Counted from the stretch's first letter, positions 12,541-25,795 are shown. The stretch: 64,000 nucleotides of DNA from Sipunculus nudus (GCA_026874595.1 CM049312.1:67736929-67800928); one strand, 5' to 3'. The notes: generated from the sequence alone by a model not told the origin. Numbers and translations: made by a program.

Positions 12541-15307
12541 TGTATAAAATAATAATTTCACTTAACTGAAAAGACATGTCATGGTCCAAATAACGGATGT
12601 CTCTGATCGATATTTCCATGCACTGTAATAAAAGCATAAACAATCGAAGAGCATTAGTTTTGTGTCTGATGTGCTTTTAATTCTCTAATGGTATGATATG
12701 CTATTACTATATCAGCAACACTCGCCGGCATCATCGCTTCTATTTACATAACATATGATTCATTTCGAGTGAAAATCCCCTTAGCATTTCCTCTGTATCA
12801 TGATGATACTATTTCTTTCGGATAGCCCTATATATTTGTGTAAAATATGGCTGAAAACATCAAAGTAATGTATGACAAGATTATATTTAGATTATTTGAG
12901 ATTTGTTTCTATAGAGAATAGATGTTACAAAGTCGTTTTAACGGTAAATTATACATTCAATGTAAACGTCGCTTTACCTGCATAATATGCCATTATTTAA
13001 GTAACGATGAATTGGTTGAAAATATTCACTATTCCTCATATATGAATCACGTGTGTGTATTGATAATGATACAATAACGAGAAATATCACAAATCGATTG
13101 ACATGTAAAATGTCTCGGTTGGTTAATGATGTATGTAAACAAGGCAGAAGACTTTGAATCCTTGTATGTGCAGTATCATAAAATGTATATACCCAAACAA
13201 GGTGACAACGTTGTTATTTATTTTGTTTTTTTATGCTATTTGTATTTTTAAGGTGCAGTACTTTATGTGCCTTTGCTAGGTATAAGCTTGAGTAGGTGTT
13301 AACTTGGAGATGTAGCTTATGTCGCCACCACATTATATAACTAGGCTTTTAGAGGTTGAAAATATCGATATGTGCTTGTGGTAACAGAGATTGGCTGACA
13401 TATATATGGCAATATTATTTCGATGGTCAACTTCAAAGGGTCTAACGTAGTGGTAAGTTTCAAGCAGGCACTACAGGTACACTACTGCACCTTTCTCCGA
13501 CTGGTCTATAGCGCATGTACTTTCTGTAGATTTGCCCTTTGAAAAATCATAACCTATAAATATTCTTTTTAGCCTGATTGCAATGGCCATCCTTATTTTA
13601 TCTCCGTCCCTTATTATAAACCATGTCTAATTTACCGTCGAGTTAAAGGGGTATGGTTGCTATATGTTCAGCGACATCAGTCAAATCTGGGTCGCAATGC
13701 AGACTTGATCATCTAGTTATCTGGCCTTAGAGTAGTTAATGGCAGTTTTTGAATATTTATTTATAATACATTAAGTTCCTTTTTCAAAGAGAATTACCGG
13801 GTCATATGTATATCAAGTTAAAACTAACAAACACAATTAATTTCAATAAAAGGGCACAGGCGATCAAATGACAGAGAAAGAAAGTACATTAGTTTACTTT
13901 TATTTTTATATCTTGCATTCATTGAACATTCATATATTCATTTTTTAAACCTTATCTTTACTATAAAGGAGGAAATGGCATGAGTTAATTTCATATTGGC
14001 GGAGCTTCCTGAGTTGTGAATCATTCTCCTATATGTATAAGCTATTATATATTATATATATGTATATGATAAAATCTATATTCTCAGAAAATCAGAAAAT
14101 CGTTATGTGCATTTTAAATGATATACTCTAAACCATAAAATAATATTCCAACAACCTTATGTAATAGGATTAGATATCACATTTATATATAACAGTTTCT
14201 TTTTTGGTGTAGTTGCCTCCATTTGCTATATATACATCTGCAGATTTCTCTATCCGGTTTCAGATTTCATGACAACATATCATTATCCTGACGTCAAGCA
14301 GGCTCTGTGTGCCTCACCTGCAGGTCTGGTCACCAGTGAATATATATAATGTTACACTTTTGCAACACCAGGTTACATTTTTTATAATTATTTATCTGTT
14401 TTCATTTTGGTAAACAAAATTGTCAAAAAGTGGATTTGACGATATTCAGCTGGCTGAAGGACCATTGACTAAATAGCATCTGACAGGATTAAATTGCCCT
14501 GATTAAATGTCATTTCAATTTGTTTTAGGCATTCACAACAATAGTATGCTGCTTTTCATAAAATAACAGAAACATAAACATTTAACCTGCACATTGACGT
14601 AATAACAACACGAATTTGTCAGAAAATAATTCCTTTATTGAAATGTCATTTAAGTTTCAGATCCACTCAACTTTTTTAGTATTCCAGTTTTAAGTTCCAC
14701 TCAATAATTTTGGTATTTCAGTTTATTTTATCGTTTGGGTTGAGCATCGAAAATAATTACCAGTGTGCATAAGGGTTACCCCATATCACATACATGTATT
14801 TAAGTAGTGTAGGAGACAATGATGCACATTTACCCCTCTGTCGGTCCATGATCTGTTGCATTTGAGGGAAAAGGTTTTATCTACACAGAATTTGCAAGCA
14901 AAGCATATTCCTACTTTCAATGACAAAAACCTTGCAATCATTGCGAATTTACATAACTATGTTTTTTTCCGGATATACACAGATTTACCAATATTGACAA
15001 AAACAAAAATTTTAGGACAAAGCTGCTGTAGGATTCAGGAAGGGGCCAAAAACCAAATGGAATTAAATAGCAAATGGACATTGTCAACGGACTCCAAAGG
15101 CAATGGTTCCCAAGCAGCAATGTATTTTCACAAACACCAGAAGCACGCGTGATATTCTTTACGTGTTACCTTTTTGTTCAATTACATCATTTACAATCAG
15201 TACGAACACAGAGTTAGAAAGTAGCTGGTAATTCACCGGTATATTGCATATTACGACTTTCATTACAGCTGACGGAGACGCTCGGGACAGCACACCACAC
15301 AATGACC
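12541..15307. repeat. Duplicated upstream block of copy 3
   Basis: This is homologous, with indels, to 4140-10261 and 18880-23162, with landmarks in the same order (see copy 2 block). There is no intact gene. A 98-codon open frame at 14856..15152 has no recognisable domain and lies in repeated flank, so I do not call it a gene. Confidence 0.55.
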
Positions 15308-16432
15308 ATGGATATAACTTTTATGTGCCAGATGCTGTGCTTCTTCTGTGCAAAAGGTTTGTAATTATAAATTGAATTTTAACTTGATCTTAAATTTATC
15401 TTTTACTTGATCACGTTTTATTACGGACTTTGTGTCCTTATTTTCCATAAGTTTTTCGTTTTATTTATTAACTAGGGCTACACCGAGGTGAAAAGCTAAA
15501 CATTGGTCCGCCCTTGATAAAGCGACGTAAATTAGATACGTGGTTCAACTAGATCGTCATCCCTCACCCACGTGACCGTTTGGGATTAAGATATCCTCTT
15601 CCAGTGAGAGGATTCGCTTTTTTTTTGGCAAGCAACACTGGGAAGATAAGTCTACAAATTTGGCGTCCGATCGAGCGAAACAGGATGTATCGTTTTCTGG
15701 CAACAACAAACGGGTACTTGGTATAGGAACCAGGAATCCATTACGTCAAGCCGTTAAGGGACATGGAGGTCAATGATGGTGAAGTCATAGGGTATTTCAC
15801 GCCCGGTGCTGGTATAATACCTTATGACGTCCGCTTTTGTCGAAACAACCGTACGGTGTACCTAGCATATCCCACCTCAAAGCAAATGTCATTTGGAGAA
15901 GTGTCTTAATTCAGCGAAGCAATGTTTCATACGTGCCGTACTTACTCCTTAAAAATAATTGTAAAACGACCACCATCGCTCCCTCGTAAGTGGTCATAAA
16001 CGATATTGACTAAGGTTTATCGCAATTCAGCAAGTTGTACTTGTAAAACCACATTTGCTTTTTTATTTGTTAGTAGATTTGATAAATCTTCGCGAATAGC
16101 CTTTTAATTACATGTTCACCTGTTGAGGATAAGCTATATACGACCTATTCATGGACAAATAAATTATGTTCATACTCTCCCTGTAGAGAGGCTTCCATTT
16201 TAATTCTACTTAAAAGATATCGACCACTAGTCAGAAGAGTCTGAATGTTTCTAAAGTTTTATACATTCGCACCTTTTATGATGTTTCTTTTTCATATCCG
16301 AACAGGTCTTCCCTAGAAACTGTTTTCAAACATCAAGCGAGGTCAATAAGTCCTTTTCATGACACAAAGAACTCATTCTATGATCACAGCGGATGTTGTA
16401 AATCGTGTACCCTATCATTTTGTAAAGCGTAA
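15308..16432 (+). pseudogene. Secreted beta-rich domain protein, copy 3, inactivated
   Basis: Exon equivalents are 15308..15356 (signal peptide MDITFMCQMLCFFCAK), 15476..15985 and 16296..16432. Exon 2 is 510 bp, with an extra codon in a T-run near 15620. It carries three in-frame stops: TAG where the paralogues have CAG in FNQIVIP (about 15550), TAG where copy 4 reads R in LVREPG (about 15725) and TAA where they read Q/E in VSQFSE/VSEFSE (about 15907). The ATG of the MWFNQ motif is also ACG. The last-exon acceptor TTTAG has become TTCAT at 16291-16295. The tail FCKA-stop is still readable. Several independent lesions show a long-dead copy. Confidence 0.9.
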
Positions 16433-18240
16433 ATGTTTTCTAAATTATCCTGTTGAAGAACTAGGTCCTTGAACAGAGAGATTAGTTTTCATGAATGAAA
16501 AACTTGCGGCAGTGTTCTGTCCAAACCAAAAACAGCCCATTGATATATTTTTCTAAATGGGCAATATGAAAAGCCATTGTGCTGATATATTCCCCATTTT
16601 CAATTACATAATTGATGTTGACTAATATATGAATTCCTCGTTGACTGTAAGGTGACCTCATTGTGGTTGTGGCATTACACTATGTAATTTTTTTTACATG
16701 ATTATGTATGTTAATAATGCTGTCTCCTTGACATAGGAATTAATGGTCACCAGAAAAAAGTTGCTGTGCATTCAATGTCCGAATAACTATTACTTAAAGG
16801 ACAATTTATCCCATAATCTATGTGTTTGTTGATCCGCCTCGAAAGGTATTTGTGGTTGTGCCTTTCAGTTTGTATTTCTATTTGTAACAAACATAAAGTA
16901 GTAAAAACAGCCTTTTTACATGCGATACATTCGTTTTTGTGTTAAAAGAACCTTAAGTGATAGTGATGGATAATAAATTATTGGTTATAGATAGTTTTTT
17001 TTTTGAATTATTAAATCTAAATATATTTACTAAGTGTAATGCACATGCGCATTTAAATGTAGAAGAATGACACGAATATTGAGAAAAATGGATAACCGGC
17101 AAGGTTATTACCTTTTTAAACAGGTTATCTTTCCCTCTAATGATATCTTTATGACTACTCATGAAATAATCTTAAAAATTACACGTGACAGACCATTATT
17201 TATGAATCCAAATAAAACTGGTTTCTTTCAATACAATTGAGGAAAACAATATTCTATCTATTGCAAACCATAAGAGATGCCCACTCCATGCGAGAGATTC
17301 TCCATGTTTTCGGATAGGGTGAAAGATTCAAGTGTCACCAGAAATTTGACCACATATTATTATATTTATTGTGATTTATTCGTATATGCATATCTTTATA
17401 TCATATGTGGAATTTGAGTATTGAAACTTGTAAATAATTATCTGTGATACTCAGAAACGACCAGATGATTGCTTACAGTTACAAGATACGATTAGCTTTA
17501 GTTAGATAAAGATATGTGCCAGTGCCTCAAATTCAGTTAACTCCTTTCAGTTCAGCTTTCGCAGCATCATGCACCTTTTCAGTTGGTTCATCATTTACAA
17601 AAAATATAAATTTTAATATGAACCAATGGTAACATTTATGCGTGTGTGAACGTGTATGCTATGTGGACCGGCATGCTCTGATTTATATTGGTCTTTCTTT
17701 AGGCTCAGTGCCTCATTTAACACCCTCCTTAGGTAATTAGGTCATTATCAGGTAATAAGCATCTAGTCTTGATATCGCTGTAGCTGTCGGGGTTGTTTTT
17801 GCCCCTGTGTATGACCCTGACAAAGGGGGGGGGGGGGGGGTTGAACTGAATGGAAAATGCTGAATGTATTCACCATATTGTGACCTTTTTTTTCGATATA
17901 TTGGGCGAAACCTGGATGATAACTGGGGCTCAAAACTGTTTTCATACTTGTATTGCGCATAATTTTGTTATGTTATTATTCTCAAAATTACAACTGTTGA
18001 ATAAAGATCAACATGAAAATGTGTTTAATATGCAGGAAATCGACACCCACAATGCTATATTGATATGTAAGTTACGCACACATATGAACCGAATGTAATT
18101 TATCAAATAAAAGACATCAATTATTATTTAAAGAGAAAGAAGTCAAAGACTAATGTTGTGAGATGACATATTTGATACTCTTTGCGGCAAATCTAACTTG
18201 AAGAAAAAGGTGTCTGTATGTGACTCAGATGGAACATTTT
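16433..18240. other. 3' flank of copy 3
   Basis: This is the non-coding flank homologous to those of copies 2 and 4. It contains a 16-base G run (17825..17840). Short open frames here have no domain content. Confidence 0.4.
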
Positions 18241-18244
18241 GCTA

Positions 18245-18530
18245 GCATACTGTAACAAGGGTTGAAAAGCAAGTATTGCTGACAGGGACCTGCCCAACAT
18301 TTTTACTGTCGTAAAGGGGGCTACCGTCTGTCATACGGCTTCCCGTTTGTAAACGGGGCTTCTGCTGGGCTTCTAGCCTCCCGCCCGTCAAACGCGTTTC
18401 CGGAAGGGAAACTATGCCTAAGCCAGACCGTCGCCAGAGCTCCACGGGTGCGCGTCGCCCAGACAACAAACAGCTGATTTCGTCTAGACAGCCCGGCTGG
18501 AAGTTTAACTAACAGCATTTGGTGAGATCA
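18245..18530. mobile_element. GC-rich insertion of unknown type
   Basis: A block of about 290 bp interrupts the duplicated flank right after GCTAGCATAC, where the copy 2 flank continues differently. It is clearly richer in GC than its surroundings. Open frames of 65-75 codons on the - strand are compositional. I could not see clear TIRs or a target duplication, so the element class is left open. Confidence 0.35.
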
Positions 18531-21500
18531 GCGAGTGCCTTTTCTTTTAATAATAAATACAGGGGCTAGAACTAAATTAGATTCTTTTGTAAATTTCATT
18601 AAGGGTGATGTGATATTTCATTTTCTCTTTTCGACATTTGAAGATTTCTGTAAGTTTCAGAGGGTCAGAGACAAGATCTTAAAATTAAACATAAGGACAA
18701 CTTTCGACCTTCACGTAATTTTAATTTTGTTTGAGTAAATTTAGATTGTTGAAAGCTAAAGGGTACAAGTGGAAGACCGCTTATGAGAGAGTATTTTTAT
18801 TATATTAAATCAATATAAAATATCCACATTTTCTGATGATTAACACTCAATCCGTATCATTGACACTATATTTTAATGATAAGCAGACTTAAAAATCTGA
18901 AATTACTTTGTATACATCAAGTATCAGAGGCACTTTCTTTCATCTAGTTATGATTTTTTTAAAATATTTTCATTCACCTTATTTAATCTAGTTTTATCTC
19001 ACTTCAAATATATTTGCATGTGTACAGCCGTTAGTAAATATTCTTTAGTGTGATCCTAGAGATTCATTTAAGTTGTGTACCATAATAATTTAACTCAACT
19101 TGAGAGACATGTGTTGGTCCATACAACCTTCATATGTACCTTTGTCAGTGTGGTTTTAAGGCATTCAAAATTCCAGCTTGGGAATGAACAAGTGTCAACA
19201 TGCGTTTCCGAATCTGCCTCATGTACATTCTTTAGAATCGGAGCCAGCAGCATAAGCTTTTTTATGTAATGACTTGCATGTTCTCGAATTCTACGATAAA
19301 ATTAAAGGAGAAAAAATGCTATTATAGATTAAATCTGATTTCCTCCATCCCCTGAGACTGTATCCCCCAAGAATTTTATACGGTCTTGACAGAATTATTT
19401 CAGTCTAGTTCATGTGTTCATATGTGGAACAAATATCAATAAAAGTTTCAAAAATTTTCCCTACGGAATGAGTTTCACACATACAGTATTTCTTATCATG
19501 AGTTCAGTACACAGAGAAGTGTTTTTACCTGAATGCATGGTATATCTATGTTTTATAAGAAGTATAAATATAGGCAGCAGTTGTGTGGGTTTGTAATGTT
19601 GCTATACCTACCTAACCATGGTGGCTGGAATGTTCGTCAGGATACAAGTGGGAAATATAAAATCACTTTACAAATATTTCAATATCTAAGAAGATAAGAA
19701 TGCATGATATCTTTTTATCTAACCCGTTAATAAATGTTATATAAATGAACAAACTGGCACTCTTATTTAAATATAAGGTTATGTGTCGCTGATTACCCTC
19801 TTCGCATGAACGGAATACTGTGGTTGACATTTTGATTGCGAAGGTTTCAAATCATGATATTCTCGAAAGAGAAAGTATCGGGAAAAAAGCTTTCTTGAAT
19901 AAGACGCCAGATCTGCACAGGAGATCAGTAATTGAGTCAATATTATCATACTTTTTATGTTACTCGTAAATTAAATATTGATGATTTAAATAATATCAAT
20001 TCTTTTATATATATGCCACTATTGCATGAAGAATGTCCATTATTGCATGGAGAACGAGCCCGTTGCTCCTCATGCAATTGCTATGATTCTCTAGGAAAAT
20101 TTTATGTAATTGATATACTGATAGTTATGAACATTGTGTTAGTTGTTATATGTTAAATCGCCCAAACAAAATCCTCGCGAAACACTGAATACTTAACGTC
20201 GCGAATATGAAAATAGTCACAGTATGTTATACCTGAAGAAGTACACATCACAATCAATCTAGTACTGAGTCATTAGTAAAATTATCACCGACATTCAAAC
20301 TACTTATTTTAAGAACAACGCATGAATGCAGGGGATTGTTTCCTTTATACTCGTATATCTGAAATACTACGTGTTCTAGTATATGAATACAGATATATTG
20401 CGCCGAGATATAATGATCTTAAAAAAACATAAACTTTACATTTTATAAAAATGAAACTATATGATATAAACTTTGTTCTCTATTCTACTTCTGTTTCCGA
20501 AAATCGGTTTGCTCCTATACTTAGTTACTAATGCCATTAGCCTTATTCATATAATCTGACAGCAAGACAAAAACTCTGAGACAAAGAATGGTTTTTCCAT
20601 TATCGAGGTTCACTATCTTATTCTATTATTTAATTTACTACAAGGACTGCAGTGGTGCTACACAAAGGTAACCATAAGGTATCAAAGGCAACTTTGCACA
20701 AAAGATTTGCTTTTACTTCGCTTTACCTGCATTATATGCACTTATTTTAGTTGCGACAAAGAGATTAAAAATATTCACTTTTTTCCAAATATATGGAAAA
20801 CGTTTGTGTATTGATACAATAGCGAGAAATATCACCCATTGATGGACATGTAAAATGTCTCGGTTGGTTGATTAGGTATATAATCAACACCGGAGACTTT
20901 TGATCCAGGTACGTAATGTGCAGTATAAAAAAATGTATATACCTAAACAAGGTGTCCATGTGGTTATATATTTCTTTTTGATGTGATTTGGATATTTCAA
21001 GGTGCAGTACATGATGTGTCTTAGCTAGGTATATGCTTAAGATGGTGTTAACTTGGAGATGTAGCTATAGTCGCCACCACAATAAATAACTATGATTTTA
21101 GAGGCTGAAAATAACAATGTGTGCTTGTAGTGACAGAGATTAGCTGATATATATGGCAATTTGATTTTGATAGGTGAGGTCAAAGGGTCTAATGTAGTGG
21201 TGTCTGTACATTTTTAATTCAAGCAGGCACTACAGGTACACCAATGTACCTTTCCCCTACTGGTCTACTGCGCATGCACTTTCTGGAGATTTGCTCTTTG
21301 ATAGTCGTAACCTAGCTTTATTCTTTTAATCTGATTGTTATGACCTGCTGTGTATTATCCATCCCCGTCTCGTATTATAAACCATGTCTAATTTACCGTC
21401 CAGTTTTAGGAATTTGGTTATTATAAGTTTAGCAACTTCAAGGAAATCATGGTCGCAAAAAAGGTCGTTTTGAAATCGACAATACAGACGTGGTAAACCA

Positions 21501-21841
21501 GTTCTCAGGCTGCAGGGATATAACTGGCAGTTATTGAATATCTATTTCAAACACATTGAGTTCCTGTTTTTTAAAGAGAATTACCGGATGATATGTATAT
21601 CAAATTAAAACTGACAAACACACTGATATGCATTACAAGGAAAGAGGCGATCAGATGACCGAGAAAGTAAATACATTTAATTTTCTTTTATTTATATAAA
21701 ATGCATTCATTGAACATTAATATATTCATTTTTTATAACAAATCCTTATTTTCACTATAAATTAGTTAATGGCCTGAGGAAATGACATATTGGCGGAGCT
21801 TCCTGAGTTGTAAAGCATTCCCATATATGTATAAGTTAATG

Positions 21842-21847
<6 letters not shown>

Positions 21848-21892
<45 letters not shown>
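21848..21892. repeat. (TA)n microsatellite
   Basis: An uninterrupted TA repeat of about 40 bp. The homologous copy 3 flank has only a short TATATATA at about 14050, so the tract expanded in this unit. Confidence 0.9.
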
Positions 21893-21897
<5 letters not shown>

Positions 21898-22139
21898 GAT
21901 AAAATCTATCTTCTATCGATATTAGAATATCTTTATGTGCATTTCACATGATATACTCTAAACAATCAATGAACATTCAAACAACATTATGCTTTAGAAC
22001 TATGTATCACATTTTTATATAACAGTTTCTTTTATTTCTGGTGTAGTTGCCTCCATTTGCAATATATACATCTGCAGAATTCCCTAGCCAGTATCAGACT
22101 TCTTGACAACATATCTTTATCCTGACGTAAATCAGGCTC

Positions 22140-22325
22140 TGTGTGCCTCCCTACGGGTTTGGTCTCCCGTTAGGCGCTCTCGTTTGTGAGTGAAACACGA
22201 CTTCGGGGCACTATATCTCTTTTAATGCTACAGAGTCCCCTAGGTTGAGGCCTACTGCGAAGAGCTGAGATTCAAACTCACGATCTCCCGGCTTTGAGCC
22301 CTGTGGTCTACCTAAGGAACACGAT
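22140..22325 (-). mobile_element. Possible tRNA-derived SINE fragment
   Basis: Read on the - strand, the segment starts with a tRNA-like stretch containing GAGTTTGAATCTC, close to a pol III B box with its stem. It then runs into GTTTCACTCACAAACGAG and GCCTAACGGGA. The last part recurs at about 8241-8283 without the tRNA-like head. An A box is not obvious, hence the moderate score. Confidence 0.4.
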
Positions 22326-23162
22326 AATATTACTTTTTGCCTCGTATTTACCTGCGTTTTTGTATAACGTTTCTCTTAGTTCACTTGATTATTACTTTGT
22401 ATGCCAAGATGGCTCATATGCTCAGGTCATTTCAAAACCAGAATAATATATGTTATTATATACAGCCGTTCAAAGCAGTGCAGCACACGTTTCATGAAAC
22501 GATATGTTTAACAATCAGCTCATCATTTTTATCTTGTCCCTCTGTTTTTGGCTTTCGACAGTGAATATATATAATGTTACACTTTTTTTTATTAATTTTC
22601 TGTTTTCATTTTGGTTAAAAAAACTGTCAAAAGGTCGATTTGACGATATCAAGCAGATCAATGGACCATTTACCTAATAACAAGGCGCATCTGACAGGAA
22701 CACATTGCCCTGATTTATATGGCATTTCAGTTGCTTAAGGCATTCACAGCAATGGTATGCTGCTTCTCATAAAAGAACATAAACATAAACATTTAACCTT
22801 CACATTGACGTGATAACAATATGTGTTTGTCAGCAAATAATTCTCTATGGTGAAATGTTATTTAGGTTTTTACAGGCTTCAACTGAATAATTTTGGTATT
22901 TCAGTTTTTTTTTGTTTGAGTTGGCAGCGAAAATAATTACCTGTGTACATAATGGTAACCCGGTAATAATGGTTCCCAAGCGGCAATGTATATTAACGAA
23001 CTCCAGAAGCAAGCGAGATATTCATAACGTGTTACCTTTTTTGTTCAATAACATCGTTTACAATCAGTACCAACACAGAGTTAGAAAGTAGCCGGTGCTT
23101 CACGTGTACATTTTCTGTGACGACTTTCATTACAGCTCCACTCAACACTGCACACAGTGACC

Positions 23163-24269
23163 ATGGATTCAACTTTCATTTGCCAGGTGTTATGCTTCCT
23201 CGGTGCAATAGGTTTGTAATTATAATTTGAATTTTAACTTGATCTTAAATTTATCTTTAACTTGATCACCTTTATTATTAACCTTTGTTTCCTTAATTGA
23301 TAGTGATATTTTTTTGGCTTTATTTATCAACTAGGGCTTTACCTAGGTGAAAAGCTTAGCATTGGTCCGCCCCTGATAAAGCGACGTAAATTAGATATGT
23401 GGTTCAACCAGATCGTCATCCCAGACCCACATGAGCGTTTGGAATTAAGAGGTGCTCTCCCAGTTAGAGGATTCGGCTTTTATGCAAGCAACACTGGGAA
23501 GATACGTCTTCAAATTTGGCGTCCGAGAGAGCAAACCAGGATGTATCGTTTTCTGGCAACAACGACCGAGTACTTGGTAAGGGAACCAGGAATCCATTAC
23601 GTCAAGCCGTCTAGGGAAATGATAGTCAATGATGGTGACGTGATTGGATATTTCACGCCCGGTGATGGTATTATACCTTTTGACGCCCGGTATTGTCGAA
23701 ACAACCGTACCGTCTACCTGGCATACCCAACTTCAAAGCAAATGTCAGTGGGAGAAGTGTCTGAATTCAGTGAAGCAATGTTTCGTCCGTGCCGTACTTA
23801 CTCCTTACAAATAATTGTAGAACGGCCCCAATTAGTTCCGGGTAAGTGGTCATACACGATGTTTACAAAGGTTTATCTCAGTTCAGCATGATGTACTTGT
23901 AAAACCACATTTGCTTTGGTATATGTTTGTAGATTTGATTGATCTTTCGCCGATAGCCTTTTAATAACATGATCACTTGTTGAGGATTAGCGAAATTATT
24001 TTCACACTCTTCGAGGAGAGAGGCTTCAATCGAATTCTACTAAAAAGATATCGACACACTAGTCAGGAAAGTTTTAACGTTTGTAAAGTTTTATTCAATT
24101 CTACACTTTATGATGTTTCTTCTTAGACCCTAACTGGCCATCCCTGCGAACAGTCCTCGAAATACTGATGCACCAGGAAAGGTCGATGAATCCTCTTCAT
24201 ACAAATGACTCATTCTTTGATCACACCGGATGTTGTAAATCGTGTGCTTTATCAATTTGTGAAGCGTGA
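23163..24269 (+). CDS. Secreted beta-rich domain protein, copy 4
   Basis: Three exons give about 232 residues: 23163..23211, 23335..23841, 24127..24269. It starts in GTGACCATGG, with signal peptide MDSTFICQVLCFLGAIG. Exon 2 is 507 bp with phases identical to copies 1 and 2. Domain signatures include MWFNQIVIP, GFGFYASNTGKI, NDGDVIGYFTPGDG, a Cys in RYCRNN and CRTYSLQIIVERP. The donor is G|GTAAGT. Exon 3 ends HTGCCKSCALSICEA and TGA. It is very close to copy 2 and is the intact relative from which copy 3's lesions are easiest to read. An open frame running from exon 2 into the intron (to 23891) is an artefact of unspliced reading. The protein is expected to be extracellular; its function is unknown. 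Confidence 0.88.
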
Positions 24270-24763
24270 ATGTTTTCTAAAATATCTTGTTGAAGGACTA
24301 GGTTCTTGACAAGAATAGTTTTATTGAGCAATAAACTGGCGGCAGTGTTCTGTCCAAACCAAAAACAGCCTAACGATATATTCTTCTCACTGTGCACAAT
24401 GAAAAGCCATTTTATTGTGCTGATGTATTCCCTATTTCCAATTAAATAATTGTACTTCAATACTATAGGAATTTGTCGTATGACTGTAAGGTGTTATCAC
24501 TGTGGTTGTGGCATTACAATATGTCTTAATTATATATGTCAATAATTCTGTGTCCTTGATATAGTGATTAGTGTTAACCAGGATAATGTTGCGTTGCGTT
24601 TAATGTCCGGATAACTATTTCTCAAAAGGATGATTTATCCCATAATCTATGTTTTTTTGTTGATCTGCCACGAAAAGTGTTTGTGGTTGAGCAATTCAGT
24701 TTTCGTCAAGGAACTTTTTTTTTCATTTTGTAACAAACTTGTCTTCTCTTTCATAAAGTAGTG
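24270..24763. other. 3' flank of copy 4
   Basis: This continues the shared 3' flank of the array to about 24763, where homology to the copy 2 and 3 flanks becomes faint. Confidence 0.4.
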
Positions 24764-24861
24764 TCACCAGAGAGCTGAGACTTAGATATTGCGTTGCATA
24801 TTCTAGTAGGGAGTTAAACCAGATGATTGTTTTGATAATTAATTGTACATTAATATGGCGT

Positions 24862-25790
24862 GTCATGTTTAGCTTTTAGCGTGGGATCGTAGGTTAAAGG
24901 AAACAGGTGCCTCGTTTAATGTTAATTACAGGGCTGTTGAGTTGTTGGAAGGCACACGTGTCTCTTCTAATGTTAATTTTAGTAAAGTTTAATTTAGACG
25001 GAGCCGCCTCTGTTTTGGCAATCATTAGTGTTTGCGCTAGATTTCAAAGTAAGCGAACCTGTGTAAGTTAGATGTTCTCACACTATTACTAGAGGCGTTT
25101 CCTTATTGATATTCGCGCAGTGATTGACGGTCGGCGTAATGTGGAGTAATGATTGGCCGGAGGAAAATGGTGAGTTGTGACGTCAACAAGCATTTATAAG
25201 GAGTGAGTGGGGCATTTTTTCCGAAAGAGAAGTAGTGCCTGTTAAGCAGTCCGGAGGCCGGTCTGTACATGTTACAGTGGAGACAGCTGAGATGTGATGT
25301 CTACAAGAGTGGTTTCTACAAGTCGGTGTCTCAGGAAGGCAACAAGTGATTTCTTTGTAAAGTACTTGAGAGCTGGTAATGCATTTTACCGACGGACTGG
25401 TAATCCGGCGAATTGATTCTTATTGTGTGCGCTTCCAGAAACAAACCGTGGACATTATAATTACGCTTTAGAGGTACAGGATATTGCTGTGTGGAAGCTT
25501 ATTCTGGTATCAGGTCTGGATGATTCAACTAAACATCAGGTGCGAGAGACTGTGATTCAACGCTCAGATCGGAAAGTCTGTGCGCAGTGCGGGGACTGTG
25601 AAGCGTGAATACACAGCGAGAGAATGAGGATTAAAGAAACTCCGTAATTACGGTTCTTAACATGTGGTTAGGAACCGAGTGATCAAATACTTTGCCGTTT
25701 GTCGTCGCGATTGGACTCTTTGTGTATCTTTTTGTATATGTTCATTGTTGGTGTAAAGGGAGCGCCTCTCCATTGAATGTAAGTAACTTA
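24862..25790 (+). promoter_or_regulatory. Pol II promoter-like segment, possibly a solo LTR
   Basis: This block is richer in GC than its surroundings. It carries, in order, an inverted CCAAT box (ATTGG near 25152), a perfect CRE-like TGACGTCA (25178..25185) and a TATA-like TTTATAAG (25193..25200), followed by about 600 bp without long ORFs. It begins near TGTCATGTTT and fades at a TA-rich tract near 25800. This order and length fit a retrotransposon LTR, but I could not define both ends or a target duplication, and no gag/pol lies next to it. A first exon of an unrecognised gene is the alternative; the only open frame (25423..25608) has no recognisable domain. Confidence 0.35.
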
Positions 25791-25795
25791 TTTTA

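Larger units (their letters stand above)
18880..23162. repeat. Duplicated upstream block of copy 4
   Basis: This is homologous to the blocks before copies 2 and 3. The pair CCTCGCGAAACACTGAATA at about 5608 and 20173 is a clear match between the copy 2 and copy 4 blocks. It contains a (TA)n microsatellite (about 21848-21892) and a SINE-like segment near 22140-22325. Confidence 0.6.
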
